64,000 bases of DNA. It comes from Pelagibacteraceae bacterium AG-390-A02 (GTDB lineage: Bacteria; Pseudomonadota; Alphaproteobacteria; Pelagibacterales; Pelagibacteraceae). Shown one piece after another: positions 1-7,974 of the stretch. Below the pieces are notes generated by a model. The model worked only from the letters and a program-made list of their open reading frames with translations. It made no database searches and had not been told where the DNA came from. The stretch spans positions 1 through 64,000 of the forward strand of contig QCGU01000001.1 of assembly GCA_003278165.1 (NCBI GenBank), read 5' to 3'. Position numbers and translations under genes: made by a program. How positions within the stretch are numbered: the stretch's first letter is position 1; each line of letters starts with the position of its first letter.

Positions 1-1
1 A

Positions 2-796
2 GCAGGCTTAAGTTTAATTTTTGGTTTGATGGAAATTGTAAACTTTGCTCATGGAGAGCATTTAATGTTATCCATGTTTTCATCATTTTGGCTTTGGTCT
101 TTGTTTGGTTTGGATCCGTTGTTTTCAATACCAATAACTATACTATTGTTAGCATTCTGCGGGATCATCACTCATTATTTTCTAATCCGATATATCTTGA
201 AAGCAAAAATGCTTATCCAAATTTGTGCTACATTTGGGTTGTCTATTTTTATCAGATCAATTGCTCAACTATTATGGACTCCAGATTTTAGAAATGTCGA
301 TAAGCCCTTATTAGAAGGGCGTATTGAAATTGGATCTGTATTTATTGGCCAACCCCAACTTTATGCAAGTCTTGTTTGTTTAGTTGCATTTTTTGGTTTG
401 TATTGGTTTGTAACAAAAACAGAAACTGGATTAGCGCTTCAAGCAACAGCACAAGATAGACACGCAGCAGAAATTTTAGGAATTCCATCCAATAAAATGT
501 TTGCAATAGGTTGGGCGATTGGACTTGGTTGTGTGGGAGTAGCAGGTGGAATGATGGCAAACTATTTTTTTATTTTTACTGATGTTGGTATTAATTTTGC
601 ATTATTTGCTTTCGTTGCTGTAGCACTTGGTGGTTTTGGAAGTATCATTGGATGTTTATACGCTGGTATAATTATAGGATTAGTCGAATCTTTAGGTGGA
701 TTATTGATCGATCCATCATTTAAACTTTTATATGTATTCGCAATTTATCTTTTGGTTGTGATTTATAAACCTCAAGGTCTGTTTGGTAGGTATTGA
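2..796 (+). CDS. livH: Branched-chain amino acid type ABC transporter permease LivH (5' truncated)
   Basis: Inner-membrane permease subunit of a Liv/HAAT-type importer. The frame is open to the left edge, and residues before the first internal Met (GLSLIFGLMEIVNFAHG) match the conserved N-terminal part of LivH, so the true start lies outside the window. The rest is hydrophobic with several membrane segments, and contains the cytoplasmic EAA-like loop around ATAQDRHAAEILGI that contacts the ATPase. The stop TGA shares its A with the livM start. The periplasmic binding protein is not in view. The actual substrate cannot be told from the permease; amino acids, amides or urea are all possible for this family. 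Confidence 0.9.
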   Translation, partial: AGLSLIFGLMEIVNFAHGEHLMLSMFSSFWLWSLFGLDPLFSIPITILLLAFCGIITHYFLIRYILKAKMLIQICATFGLSIFIRSIAQLLWTPDFRNVDKPLLEGRIEIGSVFIGQPQLYASLVCLVAFFGLYWFVTKTETGLALQATAQDRHAAEILGIPSNKMFAIGWAIGLGCVGVAGGMMANYFFIFTDVGINFALFAFVAVALGGFGSIIGCLYAGIIIGLVESLGGLLIDPSFKLLYVFAIYLLVVIYKPQGLFGRY

Positions 797-1809
797 TGGA
801 TAGTAGGTTAGAATTTGCAAAATCAGAACCGATTTGGAATACAAATAATAGAGTAATATCAATAATTGCTGGCTTAATTATACTTTTGTTTGCACTTCCG
901 CTTTTTGGGATGAATTCATTTTATCTGCATTTATTTATTATGATTTTTATGCATGCAGTTATGGCTCAATCTTGGAATGTTATAGCAGGTTTTTCTGGTC
1001 AAATTAGTTTAGGTCATGGAGCATTTTTTGGAATAGGTGCTTATGCAACTTCATTTTTTTATATGGAGTACGGAATAACACCTTGGATAAGTATATTTTT
1101 TGGCATGTTTGTTTCTGCAATTTTTGCTGTCTTAATCGGTATACCAATGCTTAGATTAAGTGGTCACTACTTTGCAATTGCTACTTTATTAATTGGGATA
1201 AGTTTCCAAGTAGTCTTTCAAAGGTGGGATTTAGTAGGAGCCGCATCAGGATTGTGGGTGACAATGACACCGGAAGATTCTTGGTCTGCATTGCAGTTTC
1301 ATAGCAGTAAAGTTCCTTATTATTATGTATTTTTAATTTTCTTTTTAATCACGTTCTTTTTAGTCTGGTTATTGAGTAGATCCAAATTAGGTTACAGATT
1401 AAGAGCAGTTAGAGACGATCCACAGGCAGCATTAAGTTTATGCATTAATGTTTCAAATTATAAAATTATAGCTTATGTGATTTCAGCAATGATTATGGCT
1501 CCTATGGGAAGTTTGTTTGCTCAATATATTTTAATTATCGACCCAGATAGAGTTTTTAATATTGAGATATCAATTATAGTTTTATTAATCACAGTGCTGG
1601 GTGGAATCGGAAATGTTTGGGGTCCAATTATAGGTGCTTCAATCCTTGTACCAATTTCAGAATATTCAAGAATTTATTTAGGAGGCACAGGTGGAGCTGT
1701 CGATTTAATTTTTTATGGTTTGATATTAATGATTATTTGTATTTTTAGACCTAACGGTCTGATTTCATTTATCCCAAAAGATATTTTAGAAAGAAAGAAA
1801 CAACGATGA
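796..1809 (+). CDS. livM: Branched-chain amino acid type ABC transporter permease LivM
   Basis: Second permease subunit of the Liv-type importer, about 337 residues with roughly ten membrane segments. The family block SWNVIAGFSGQISLGHGAFFGIGAYA and the loop SRSKLGYRLRAVRDDPQAA, which couples to the ATPase, are clear. I chose the ATG at 796, which overlaps the livH stop by one base; a TTG one codon upstream is less likely. The 3' end overlaps livG by four bases (ATGA). Length and motif order are normal for LivM. Confidence 0.92.
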   Translation: MDSRLEFAKSEPIWNTNNRVISIIAGLIILLFALPLFGMNSFYLHLFIMIFMHAVMAQSWNVIAGFSGQISLGHGAFFGIGAYATSFFYMEYGITPWISIFFGMFVSAIFAVLIGIPMLRLSGHYFAIATLLIGISFQVVFQRWDLVGAASGLWVTMTPEDSWSALQFHSSKVPYYYVFLIFFLITFFLVWLLSRSKLGYRLRAVRDDPQAALSLCINVSNYKIIAYVISAMIMAPMGSLFAQYILIIDPDRVFNIEISIIVLLITVLGGIGNVWGPIIGASILVPISEYSRIYLGGTGGAVDLIFYGLILMIICIFRPNGLISFIPKDILERKKQR

Positions 1810-2528
1810 AAATACTAACAGTTGAAAAACTAAGTAAATCTTTTGGTGGTATTCATGCAAATAGGGATATTTCTTTTGATGTTGAAGAAGGATCTATTTT
1901 AGGAGTAATAGGACCTAATGGTGCTGGTAAATCTACTTTATTTAATTTGATTACTGGTTTTACAAAACCAGACACTGGAAAAGTTAAATTTTTTGACAAA
2001 AATATTTTTGGGATAAGTCCTGATAAAATAAGCAACCTTGGAGTAGGGAGAACTTTTCAAAAACTAAAACCATTCGCAGATCAAACATTACTTGAAAATG
2101 TAATGATAGGAGCATTTGTAAAAGAAAAAGATATTAAAAGAGCAAGAGATAGAGCCTTAGAGATTATTGATTTTGTAGATTTGATTGAAAAAAGACATCA
2201 CTTTGCAAAGGAGTTATCAACTGGACAAAGGAAAAGATTAGAAATGGCTAGAGCTATGGCTATTGATCCTAAATTACTTTTGATGGATGAAGTAACAGGA
2301 GGTGTGGATCAAAAAACTATTCCTGGGCTTGTTGAACTTGTTAAAAAATTAAAAAAGACAGGTGTAACGATTATTACAATTGAACATAATATAAATATTA
2401 TCATGGAAATTTCTGACAATGTTCTTGCATTAGATCAAGGAAAACGAATTGCATTTGGAGAACCAAAAGAAATTCAAAACAATAAACAAGTAATAGATGC
2501 TTACCTAGGAACTTTTGATGCTGCTTGA
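1806..2528 (+). CDS. livG: ABC transporter ATP-binding protein LivG
   Basis: Cytoplasmic ATPase of the Liv importer, 240 residues. Walker A is GPNGAGKST at residues 36-44, the signature is LSTGQRKRLEMARAM, and Walker B LLLMDE keeps the catalytic Glu. The segment after Walker B reads VTGGVD instead of the usual P-A-A-G-L-N of LivG proteins, a small deviation. It overlaps livM by 4 bases and livF by 11 bases, consistent with one transcript. Confidence 0.93.
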   Translation: MKILTVEKLSKSFGGIHANRDISFDVEEGSILGVIGPNGAGKSTLFNLITGFTKPDTGKVKFFDKNIFGISPDKISNLGVGRTFQKLKPFADQTLLENVMIGAFVKEKDIKRARDRALEIIDFVDLIEKRHHFAKELSTGQRKRLEMARAMAIDPKLLLMDEVTGGVDQKTIPGLVELVKKLKKTGVTIITIEHNINIIMEISDNVLALDQGKRIAFGEPKEIQNNKQVIDAYLGTFDAA

Positions 2529-3225
2529 TGTAAAAAATATTGATGTTTTGTATGATGATTTTCAGGTTATCTGGGATGTTTCAATTAACGTAAATAAAGC
2601 TGAAATGGTTGCACTTTTGGGACCAAACGGATCTGGTAAAAGTACTGTTTTAAATACTATAAGTAATTTAGTTGAGCATAAAAAAGGAACAATCACTTTT
2701 GATAATACCTTAATTTCAAATATACCAACTCACAGGAGAACTGAGTTAGGAATTTCACATGTACTAGAAAGGAGAAGAGTGTTTCCTCATCTTACTGTTA
2801 AACAAAACCTTTTGTTAGGTGCTTGGCACCCAAAAGCAAAAGAAGAGTTAACAAATTCATTAAAGAAAGTTTATAATATATTTCCAAAGTTAGAAACCAG
2901 ATCAGATCAGTTAGCAAAAACAATGTCTGGCGGTGAGCAACAAATGTTAGCTATAGCAAGAGGAATGATGGGTTTGCCCAAACTTTTAATGGTTGATGAA
3001 CCTTTTTTAGGTTTATCACCGATGGTTATGAAAGACTTAATTAAGATTTTTAAAAATATTGTTGCAGAGGGAATATCAATTTTATTTGTAGAGCAAAATG
3101 TAAGATTAGCTCTTAGTATGGCTGACAGAGGCTATGTATTAGAAAGTGGTAGATTAGTTATTGATGGAAAATCAGAAGATTTAGTTGATAATGAAAAAGT
3201 TACTAAGGTTTTTTTAGGAAATTAA
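2518..3225 (+). CDS. livF: ABC transporter ATP-binding protein LivF
   Basis: Second ATPase of the importer, about 235 residues. Walker A GPNGSGKST lies at residues 35-43, the signature is MSGGEQQMLAIAR and Walker B is LLMVDEPFLGLSP, all typical of LivF. I prefer the ATG at 2518 (11-base overlap with livG); a TTG directly before it (2515) is the alternative. Its stop codon abuts the stop of the convergent DUF1445 gene with no spacer, so no conventional terminator fits between them. Confidence 0.93.
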   Translation: MLLDVKNIDVLYDDFQVIWDVSINVNKAEMVALLGPNGSGKSTVLNTISNLVEHKKGTITFDNTLISNIPTHRRTELGISHVLERRRVFPHLTVKQNLLLGAWHPKAKEELTNSLKKVYNIFPKLETRSDQLAKTMSGGEQQMLAIARGMMGLPKLLMVDEPFLGLSPMVMKDLIKIFKNIVAEGISILFVEQNVRLALSMADRGYVLESGRLVIDGKSEDLVDNEKVTKVFLGN

Positions 3226-4011
3226 TTATAAAGCAGCAAGATCGTTATTTAGTTTATCAGTAATAAGCATTTTACCAGGACTGTGAGTAATACAAAAATC
3301 AGGTTTTGAATTCTCTAAAACAGATTGAGGGGTGACACCACACGCCCAAAATACTGGAATTTCATTGTTCTTTATTGCTCTAGGTGGATCACCATATTCA
3401 GGTTTCATTATATCTTTTATTCCAATTTCATCAGGATTACCAACATGCACAGGTGCACCATGAACGGCTGGAAATCTAGAACTAATTTGAATTGATCTTA
3501 TTGTATCTTTTGAATTTAATGGTCTCATAGATACAACTAGTTTTCCTGAAAATTGTCCTGCAGGTTCACAATCTATTGAAGTTTTATACATCGGAACAAT
3601 TGTATTGTTTTCTATATGTTGAATTGGAATACCAGCTTCAATTAAAGGTAGCTCAAATGACATGGAACAACCAAGAACAAAAGTAGTTAAATCTTCATTC
3701 CAATATTTTTTAATATCATGTGGTTCATCAATTAATTTTCCTTTTTCCCATACTCTATATTGAGGAACATCGGTTCTGATATCAATTTCACCCAGATCTT
3801 TTAATGAAGGATCTCCTTTCGTGCCAAATCCAATTAATGGACAAGGTTTAGGATTTTTTTGACAAAAAGAAGCAAAGTCCATTGCATATTTACTTGGTAA
3901 AATACAAAGATTTCCTTGAACATACTTGTTAGCAGCACCTGCAGTTTGTTCAGTATATTTATTTTCTCTTATAACTTTTCTTGCTTCTAGTGGGTCCTGA
4001 ATATCTAGCAT
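3226..4011 (-). CDS. DUF1445 / YcsI-type putative hydro-lyase (D-glutamate cyclase-like)
   Basis: A 261-residue soluble protein of the DUF1445 family, recognised from the start [10 protein letters not shown], the block [19 protein letters not shown] and the C-terminal [12 protein letters not shown]. In Bacillus subtilis the homologue YcsI is encoded beside the 5-oxoprolinase genes, and mammalian D-glutamate cyclase carries a DUF1445-related domain, so a role in D-glutamate / 5-oxoproline interconversion is plausible. Here it is the third gene of a leftward set starting with pxpA. The family is called a putative hydro-lyase; the bacterial activity is not established. Family confidence is high, function low. 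Confidence 0.8.
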   Translation of the reverse strand: MLDIQDPLEARKVIRENKYTEQTAGAANKYVQGNLCILPSKYAMDFASFCQKNPKPCPLIGFGTKGDPSLKDLGEIDIRTDVPQYRVWEKGKLIDEPHDIKKYWNEDLTTFVLGCSMSFELPLIEAGIPIQHIENNTIVPMYKTSIDCEPAGQFSGKLVVSMRPLNSKDTIRSIQISSRFPAVHGAPVHVGNPDEIGIKDIMKPEYGDPPRAIKNNEIPVFWACGVTPQSVLENSKPDFCITHSPGKMLITDKLNNDLAAL

Positions 4012-4016
4012 TTAAA

Positions 4017-4499
4017 TTAGTATTTAGATTTCTTTGTTCCTTCGATTATTTCTTTTAACTCTTTATATTCTTCACAGTTACAAGCTTCTAGAACTTTAAG
4101 TCTTTCTTTAGCTAAATCCATTCTATTTGTTGCAACATAAAGCTCTCCAAGATACTCATTAATACCTTTATGATTTGGATCAATTTCTAATCCTAAAAGA
4201 TAATATTTTTCACCATTTTCATAATCCCCAAGCTTTCTAGTTGTAAATCCTAAATAATTTAAAGTATCTGCTTGAAGTGGTTTTTTCTTGTTTGATTTAA
4301 TAAGTAAAGGTAAAGCCTTTTCATATCTTTTTTTGGCTTTTTCTAGTTTACCTTTTTTTTCATATTTTTTTGCAACTTTGATATGTTTTACAGCCTTATC
4401 GTAATCAGATTTTACTTTACTTGTACTATCTGTGCCTGCAGCTATTAAGTTTGTTGAGAATAATGTTAATACGATTATTAAGAATATTTTTTTTATCAT
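4017..4499 (-). CDS. Exported tetratricopeptide-repeat protein
   Basis: A 160-residue protein with an N-terminal signal peptide (hydrophobic run IFLIIVLTLFSTNLIAAG, likely cleaved near residue 20) followed by a Lys-rich helical region and about two to three TPR units (for example ADTLNYLGFTTRKLGDYENGEKYYLLGLEIDPN). It probably acts in the periplasm as a protein-interaction module. Its ATG overlaps the pxpA stop by one base and its stop is five bases before the DUF1445 start, so it is co-transcribed with them, but a link to 5-oxoproline use is not shown by the sequence. Confidence 0.75.
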   Translation of the reverse strand: MIKKIFLIIVLTLFSTNLIAAGTDSTSKVKSDYDKAVKHIKVAKKYEKKGKLEKAKKRYEKALPLLIKSNKKKPLQADTLNYLGFTTRKLGDYENGEKYYLLGLEIDPNHKGINEYLGELYVATNRMDLAKERLKVLEACNCEEYKELKEIIEGTKKSKY

Positions 4500-5272
4500 T
4501 ATATAAATTTCTCCATTTGGCTTAAAGGTTTTAAATTAAGTCCATTTTCAATTAAATTTTCTCTAATTGATCTTGCAGTAGCAAGCGAACTTTCATTATC
4601 CCCATGTATGCATACAGAATCGATTTCACAAGGTATTTGCTTTCCACTGTGACAATTCAGTGCCTGATTTTTTACCATGCTTAAAACATGTTTTTTTGCC
4701 TCTTCAGGATCTGTAATTAATGCATGTGCCTTTTTTCTTGAAACTAAATTACCATCATCTTCATAGGTTCTATCTGCAAAAATCTCACATGCAATTTTCA
4801 TATCTAATTTTTTAGCTGCTTGTTCCATTTTAGAACCTGTTGGAACCAAATAGATTAAATCTTTACTTATCTCATTTATTGCTTTAGCTAGAGTGGTAGC
4901 TAGATCAATATCCTCACATGCCATATTGTTTAATGCTCCATGTGGTTTTATGTGAGTAACATTTTCTCCATGATCTTGAGCAATCTTTTGTAAAATTTCA
5001 TATTGATCAATAATCAATTTTCTAACTTCTTCAGGTGCAAGGTTCATTCTTTGTCTTCCAAAGTTTGCAGGATCATTAAATGATGGATGAGCACCAATAC
5101 TAACACCATTTTTTTTTGATATTTTGACTACTTGATTCATGGATTCTTCATCACCAGCATGAAATCCGCATGCAACGTTAGCAGAGTTTACTATATCAAG
5201 TAAATCTGGATCATATTTATTTGAATGGTGTTTTGATTTTTCACCTAAATCGCAATTTATATTAATTTCCAT
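4499..5272 (-). CDS. pxpA: 5-oxoprolinase subunit A (LamB/YcsF family)
   Basis: Subunit A of the ATP-dependent 5-oxoprolinase PxpABC, which hydrolyses 5-oxo-L-proline to glutamate. The family start MEININCDLGE and the blocks SANVACGFHAGDE, GAHPSFNDPANFGRQRM, THIKPHGALNN and CEIFADRTYEDDGNLVSR are present. I place the start at the ATG at 5272, because NCDLGE normally follows within a few residues; an upstream ATG at 5302 adds ten untypical residues and would overlap the pxpB start. pxpB and pxpC are divergent, 28 bases away, so the three subunits lie on two transcripts. Confidence 0.93.
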   Translation of the reverse strand: MEININCDLGEKSKHHSNKYDPDLLDIVNSANVACGFHAGDEESMNQVVKISKKNGVSIGAHPSFNDPANFGRQRMNLAPEEVRKLIIDQYEILQKIAQDHGENVTHIKPHGALNNMACEDIDLATTLAKAINEISKDLIYLVPTGSKMEQAAKKLDMKIACEIFADRTYEDDGNLVSRKKAHALITDPEEAKKHVLSMVKNQALNCHSGKQIPCEIDSVCIHGDNESSLATARSIRENLIENGLNLKPLSQMEKFI

Positions 5273-5300
5273 AGTTCTAATTGTTGAAGTATAACATGCC

Positions 5301-5978
5301 ATGATAAAAAATATATCAAATCTTGGTGACGCAGCTGTCTATTGTGACTTTGGTAAAGAAGTAAATAAATCAGTTAACTCTGAGGTAATAAAATATTTTA
5401 AAGCTTTAAAAAAAGAGAACTTCGAAAGTATAAATAATCTTACTCCTTCTTATAATAAATTGATAGTTTCTTATGATCTTAGAAAAACAAACTTTAAAGA
5501 AGTTAAAAAATTAATTGAAAATTTAAATGTTAATGAAAATCAAGATAAAAATAATACTAAAATAGAAATTCCAGTTTGTTGTGATGATCAATTTTCTCTT
5601 GATATAAAAAGATTGGAAGAAAAATTAAAAATCAATAGAGATAAAATTATAAAAAATTTTTTCAGTAAAGAATACTTTTGTTACATGACTGGATTTATTG
5701 CTGGTATGCCATTTTTAGGAGATCTAGATGAAAATATGAGGGTACCGAGATTAGAAACACCAAGAGTAAAAGTTCCAAAAGGGTCAGTCGCACTAACCGA
5801 ACAATTTGCAAATATTTATACATTTGAAAGCCCCGGTGGATGGAACATACTTGGCAATACACCATTAGATGTTTTTGATAATTCAAACGAAGTAGAGCCA
5901 AATTTAATTAATCCTGGAGATACAGTTGTTTTTAAACAAATAAATATTGAAGAATACAATAGTTATAATGACAAATAA
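5301..5978 (+). CDS. pxpB: 5-oxoprolinase subunit B (KipI family)
   Basis: Subunit B of 5-oxoprolinase, 225 residues. The C-terminal half carries the KipI hallmark: GFIAGMPFLGDL, PRLETPRVKVPKGSVAL, then FESPGGWNILGNTPLDVFD. The N-terminal half is more divergent. In Bacillus the homologue was first described as a kinase-A inhibitor, but fusion and genetic evidence in other bacteria supports the 5-oxoprolinase role, and the adjacent pxpA and pxpC fit that. It overlaps pxpC by 11 bases. Confidence 0.92.
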   Translation: MIKNISNLGDAAVYCDFGKEVNKSVNSEVIKYFKALKKENFESINNLTPSYNKLIVSYDLRKTNFKEVKKLIENLNVNENQDKNNTKIEIPVCCDDQFSLDIKRLEEKLKINRDKIIKNFFSKEYFCYMTGFIAGMPFLGDLDENMRVPRLETPRVKVPKGSVALTEQFANIYTFESPGGWNILGNTPLDVFDNSNEVEPNLINPGDTVVFKQINIEEYNSYNDK

Positions 5979-6909
5979 TTTTGAAATTATAAGGGCTGGA
6001 GTTAACACAACTTTTCAAGATCAAGGAAGAAGCAATCTTTATCACATTGGTATCCCATTTAGCGGAGCAATGGATAATAGAAATTATTGTTTAGCTAACA
6101 AGTTAACGGGTAATAAGTTAAATTCACCAGTGATAGAATTTGCATATCAAGGACCACATTTAAAATATACTGGAGAAAAAATAAATATAGCAGTTACAGG
6201 TGATGTAGTTTTTAAAATTATTAAAAGTGGTACAGAAATTGATGGTAATTGTTATGAAAGTTATCAAATTGAAAGTGGAGATCAAATTAATCTTATTTCG
6301 ACAAATAAATCAGTATATGGATATCTGGCAATTGGTGGAGGATTAGATTTAAAATTTCAATGGAATAGTTGTTCAATAAATACTAAAGCAAATATTGGAT
6401 CAAATGATGGAAAGAAATTAGAAAATGGTCAAAAAATAAATATCTTAAATATTAATTCTGACCAAAGTAAAAGAAAGACCAATTATATTAATTCTAAAGT
6501 TGAAAATATCAGAGTAATAAAAGGACCAAACTTTAATTATTTTTCTGAAGAAGGAAAAAAGATATTTTTTGAAAAAAAATTTACTGTATCAAAACTTTCA
6601 GACAGAATGGGAATGCGTTTAGAAGGCTCAAAAATTGAAAATATTGTAAATACCAATATTAAATCAGAAGGATTAATTAAAGGTGTTATCCAGGTACCTG
6701 CTGACGGCAATCCAATTATTATGCTTTCAGATCATGGAACTGTTGGTGGTTATCCAAAAATTGGTGTTGTTGCAAGTGTTGATTATGATCGACTAGTACA
6801 AATATCACCTGGTTCAAAAGTCAAATTTAAAGAGATAAATTTATCTGATGCTGAAACACTTTTTAAATTATATGAAATGGAAACTCAAAATTTACTATTA
6901 CAAATTTAA
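5968..6909 (+). CDS. pxpC: 5-oxoprolinase subunit C (KipA / biotin-dependent carboxyltransferase-like)
   Basis: Subunit C of 5-oxoprolinase, about 313 residues from the ATG at 5968. Family blocks are RAGVNTTFQDQGR, GIPFSGAMDNRNYCLAN, YLAIGGGLD, the SDRMGMRLEG segment and the C-terminal GNPIIMLSDHGTVGGYPKIGVV. An in-frame upstream Met at 5947 would extend deep into pxpB and lengthen a normally short N-terminus, so I reject it. The stop overlaps the next gene by one base. Confidence 0.92.
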   Translation: MTNNFEIIRAGVNTTFQDQGRSNLYHIGIPFSGAMDNRNYCLANKLTGNKLNSPVIEFAYQGPHLKYTGEKINIAVTGDVVFKIIKSGTEIDGNCYESYQIESGDQINLISTNKSVYGYLAIGGGLDLKFQWNSCSINTKANIGSNDGKKLENGQKINILNINSDQSKRKTNYINSKVENIRVIKGPNFNYFSEEGKKIFFEKKFTVSKLSDRMGMRLEGSKIENIVNTNIKSEGLIKGVIQVPADGNPIIMLSDHGTVGGYPKIGVVASVDYDRLVQISPGSKVKFKEINLSDAETLFKLYEMETQNLLLQI

Positions 6910-7781
6910 TGAATTTTTTTTTAAAAATACCAGGTCCTTTTTTAGTTTTTTTAGGAGCTTGTGCATTAAGTTTTGGTGGTTTAATTGTTAAATCTTTCGA
7001 TGGATCTACACTTTGGCAAATATTATTTTGGAGATCACTTTTCTTTATTGGAGCAATTACAATTTTTTTAATATTTACTTACAAAGGAAGAATTTTCAGT
7101 GCTCTTTATGAATCTGGAATACCAGGATTTATAGGTGGAATAATTTTATCTATAGGATTTGCTAGTTATGTATTTGCTATGTATGAAACAACAGTAGCAA
7201 ATGCAAACTTTATCATACAAACACAGGCATTATTTTTGGCAATTTTTGGTTATATTTTTTTAAAAGAGAAAATTTCTAAACTTACATTAACTTGTATTAT
7301 TACAGCAGTAGTTGGCATCATTTTAATGTTGGGAACTTCACTAACACCAGGTCAAATGATCGGAAACTTAGTAGCATTCATTATGCCAATATCATTTGCG
7401 ATCTTAATTTTAATCGTCAGAAAATATCCTAAAGTTGACATGATACCTTTACAATTAGTTGCTGGAATTTTTGCAACATTAATAGGTTTGTTTATGTCAC
7501 CAAGTATTATTGTTTCAACAAATGATATTTTTTTAGGTTTTATTGCAGGATTTTTTCAAGTTGGACTTGGTTTTATACTTATAACAATTGGAGCAAGATC
7601 AACTCCCTCAGCATTTGTTGGAATAATTATGTTAACTGAAGCTGTCTTAGGACCTTTGTGGGCATGGATGTTTGCAAACGAAAACCCGCCACTTACAGTG
7701 CTTTTTGGTGGAGCGGTAGTTATAACAGCGGTGGTTATACAGTTTTTGTCTCCATTACTTGTCAAAAAGATAGCTAAATAA
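6909..7781 (+). CDS. EamA / DMT-superfamily permease
   Basis: A 290-residue inner-membrane protein with about ten hydrophobic segments arranged as two EamA halves, the drug/metabolite transporter fold. Tell-tale parts are FWRSLFFIGA in the first half and GARSTPSAFVGIIMLTEAVLGPLWAWMF in the second. Its ATG overlaps the pxpC stop, so it is translationally coupled to the 5-oxoprolinase subunits and may move a related compound. The substrate is unknown; family members export or import amino acids and many small metabolites. Confidence 0.85.
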   Translation: MNFFLKIPGPFLVFLGACALSFGGLIVKSFDGSTLWQILFWRSLFFIGAITIFLIFTYKGRIFSALYESGIPGFIGGIILSIGFASYVFAMYETTVANANFIIQTQALFLAIFGYIFLKEKISKLTLTCIITAVVGIILMLGTSLTPGQMIGNLVAFIMPISFAILILIVRKYPKVDMIPLQLVAGIFATLIGLFMSPSIIVSTNDIFLGFIAGFFQVGLGFILITIGARSTPSAFVGIIMLTEAVLGPLWAWMFANENPPLTVLFGGAVVITAVVIQFLSPLLVKKIAK

Positions 7782-7783
7782 AT

Positions 7784-7813
7784 TTCACATAAACATTTTA
7801 AATGTGCTATAAA
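7784..7813 (+). promoter_or_regulatory. Probable sigma-70 promoter of the gcv operon
   Basis: A TTCACA box at 7784-7789 (one mismatch to TTGACA) is followed after 18 bases by TATAAA at 7808-7813, preceded by TG at 7805-7806 as in an extended -10. Initiation would fall near 7820, right at the first base of the riboswitch. The spacer holds a perfect palindrome, ACATTT-T-AAATGT at 7793-7805, which could be an operator. The promoter is inferred from consensus only. Confidence 0.55.
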
Positions 7814-7820
7814 TTTATTT

Positions 7821-7973
7821 ACGGGAGAGACTACTTTTGTAGCGCCGAAGGAGCAACCACCCCGGAAACTCTCAGGCAAAAGGACCGTACATATTAACTC
7901 TGGAAAGAGAATTATTCTCGCCGAAGGAGCAAATCTCTCAGGCACCAAGACAGAGGGGGCACAGATGAGTTAA
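7821..7973 (+). promoter_or_regulatory. Tandem glycine riboswitch upstream of gcvT
   Basis: Two glycine aptamers in series. Aptamer 1 spans about 7821-7888, closed by ACGG (7821-7824) with CCGT (7885-7888), and holds the cores GCCGAAGGAGCAA and CTCTCAGGCA. Aptamer 2 spans about 7898-7955, closed by CTCTG (7898-7902) with CAGAG (7951-7955), with the same GCCGAAGGAGCAAA and CTCTCAGGCACCAAGACAGAG hallmarks. The short linker and position directly before gcvT match known glycine riboswitches, which usually switch glycine cleavage on. No T-run terminator follows, so control is probably translational: TTAACTC (7894-7900) can pair with GAGTTAA (7967-7973) beside the start codon. Confidence 0.95.
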
Positions 7974-7974
7974 T

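Noticed and set aside
5272..5302. Upstream start for pxpA at 5302
   Set aside because: It would add ten residues before the conserved NCDLGE start and overlap the divergent pxpB start codon.
7556..7948. A 130-codon open frame on the - strand over the riboswitch
   Set aside because: It runs antisense through a permease gene and the structured riboswitch; the translation shows no family features.
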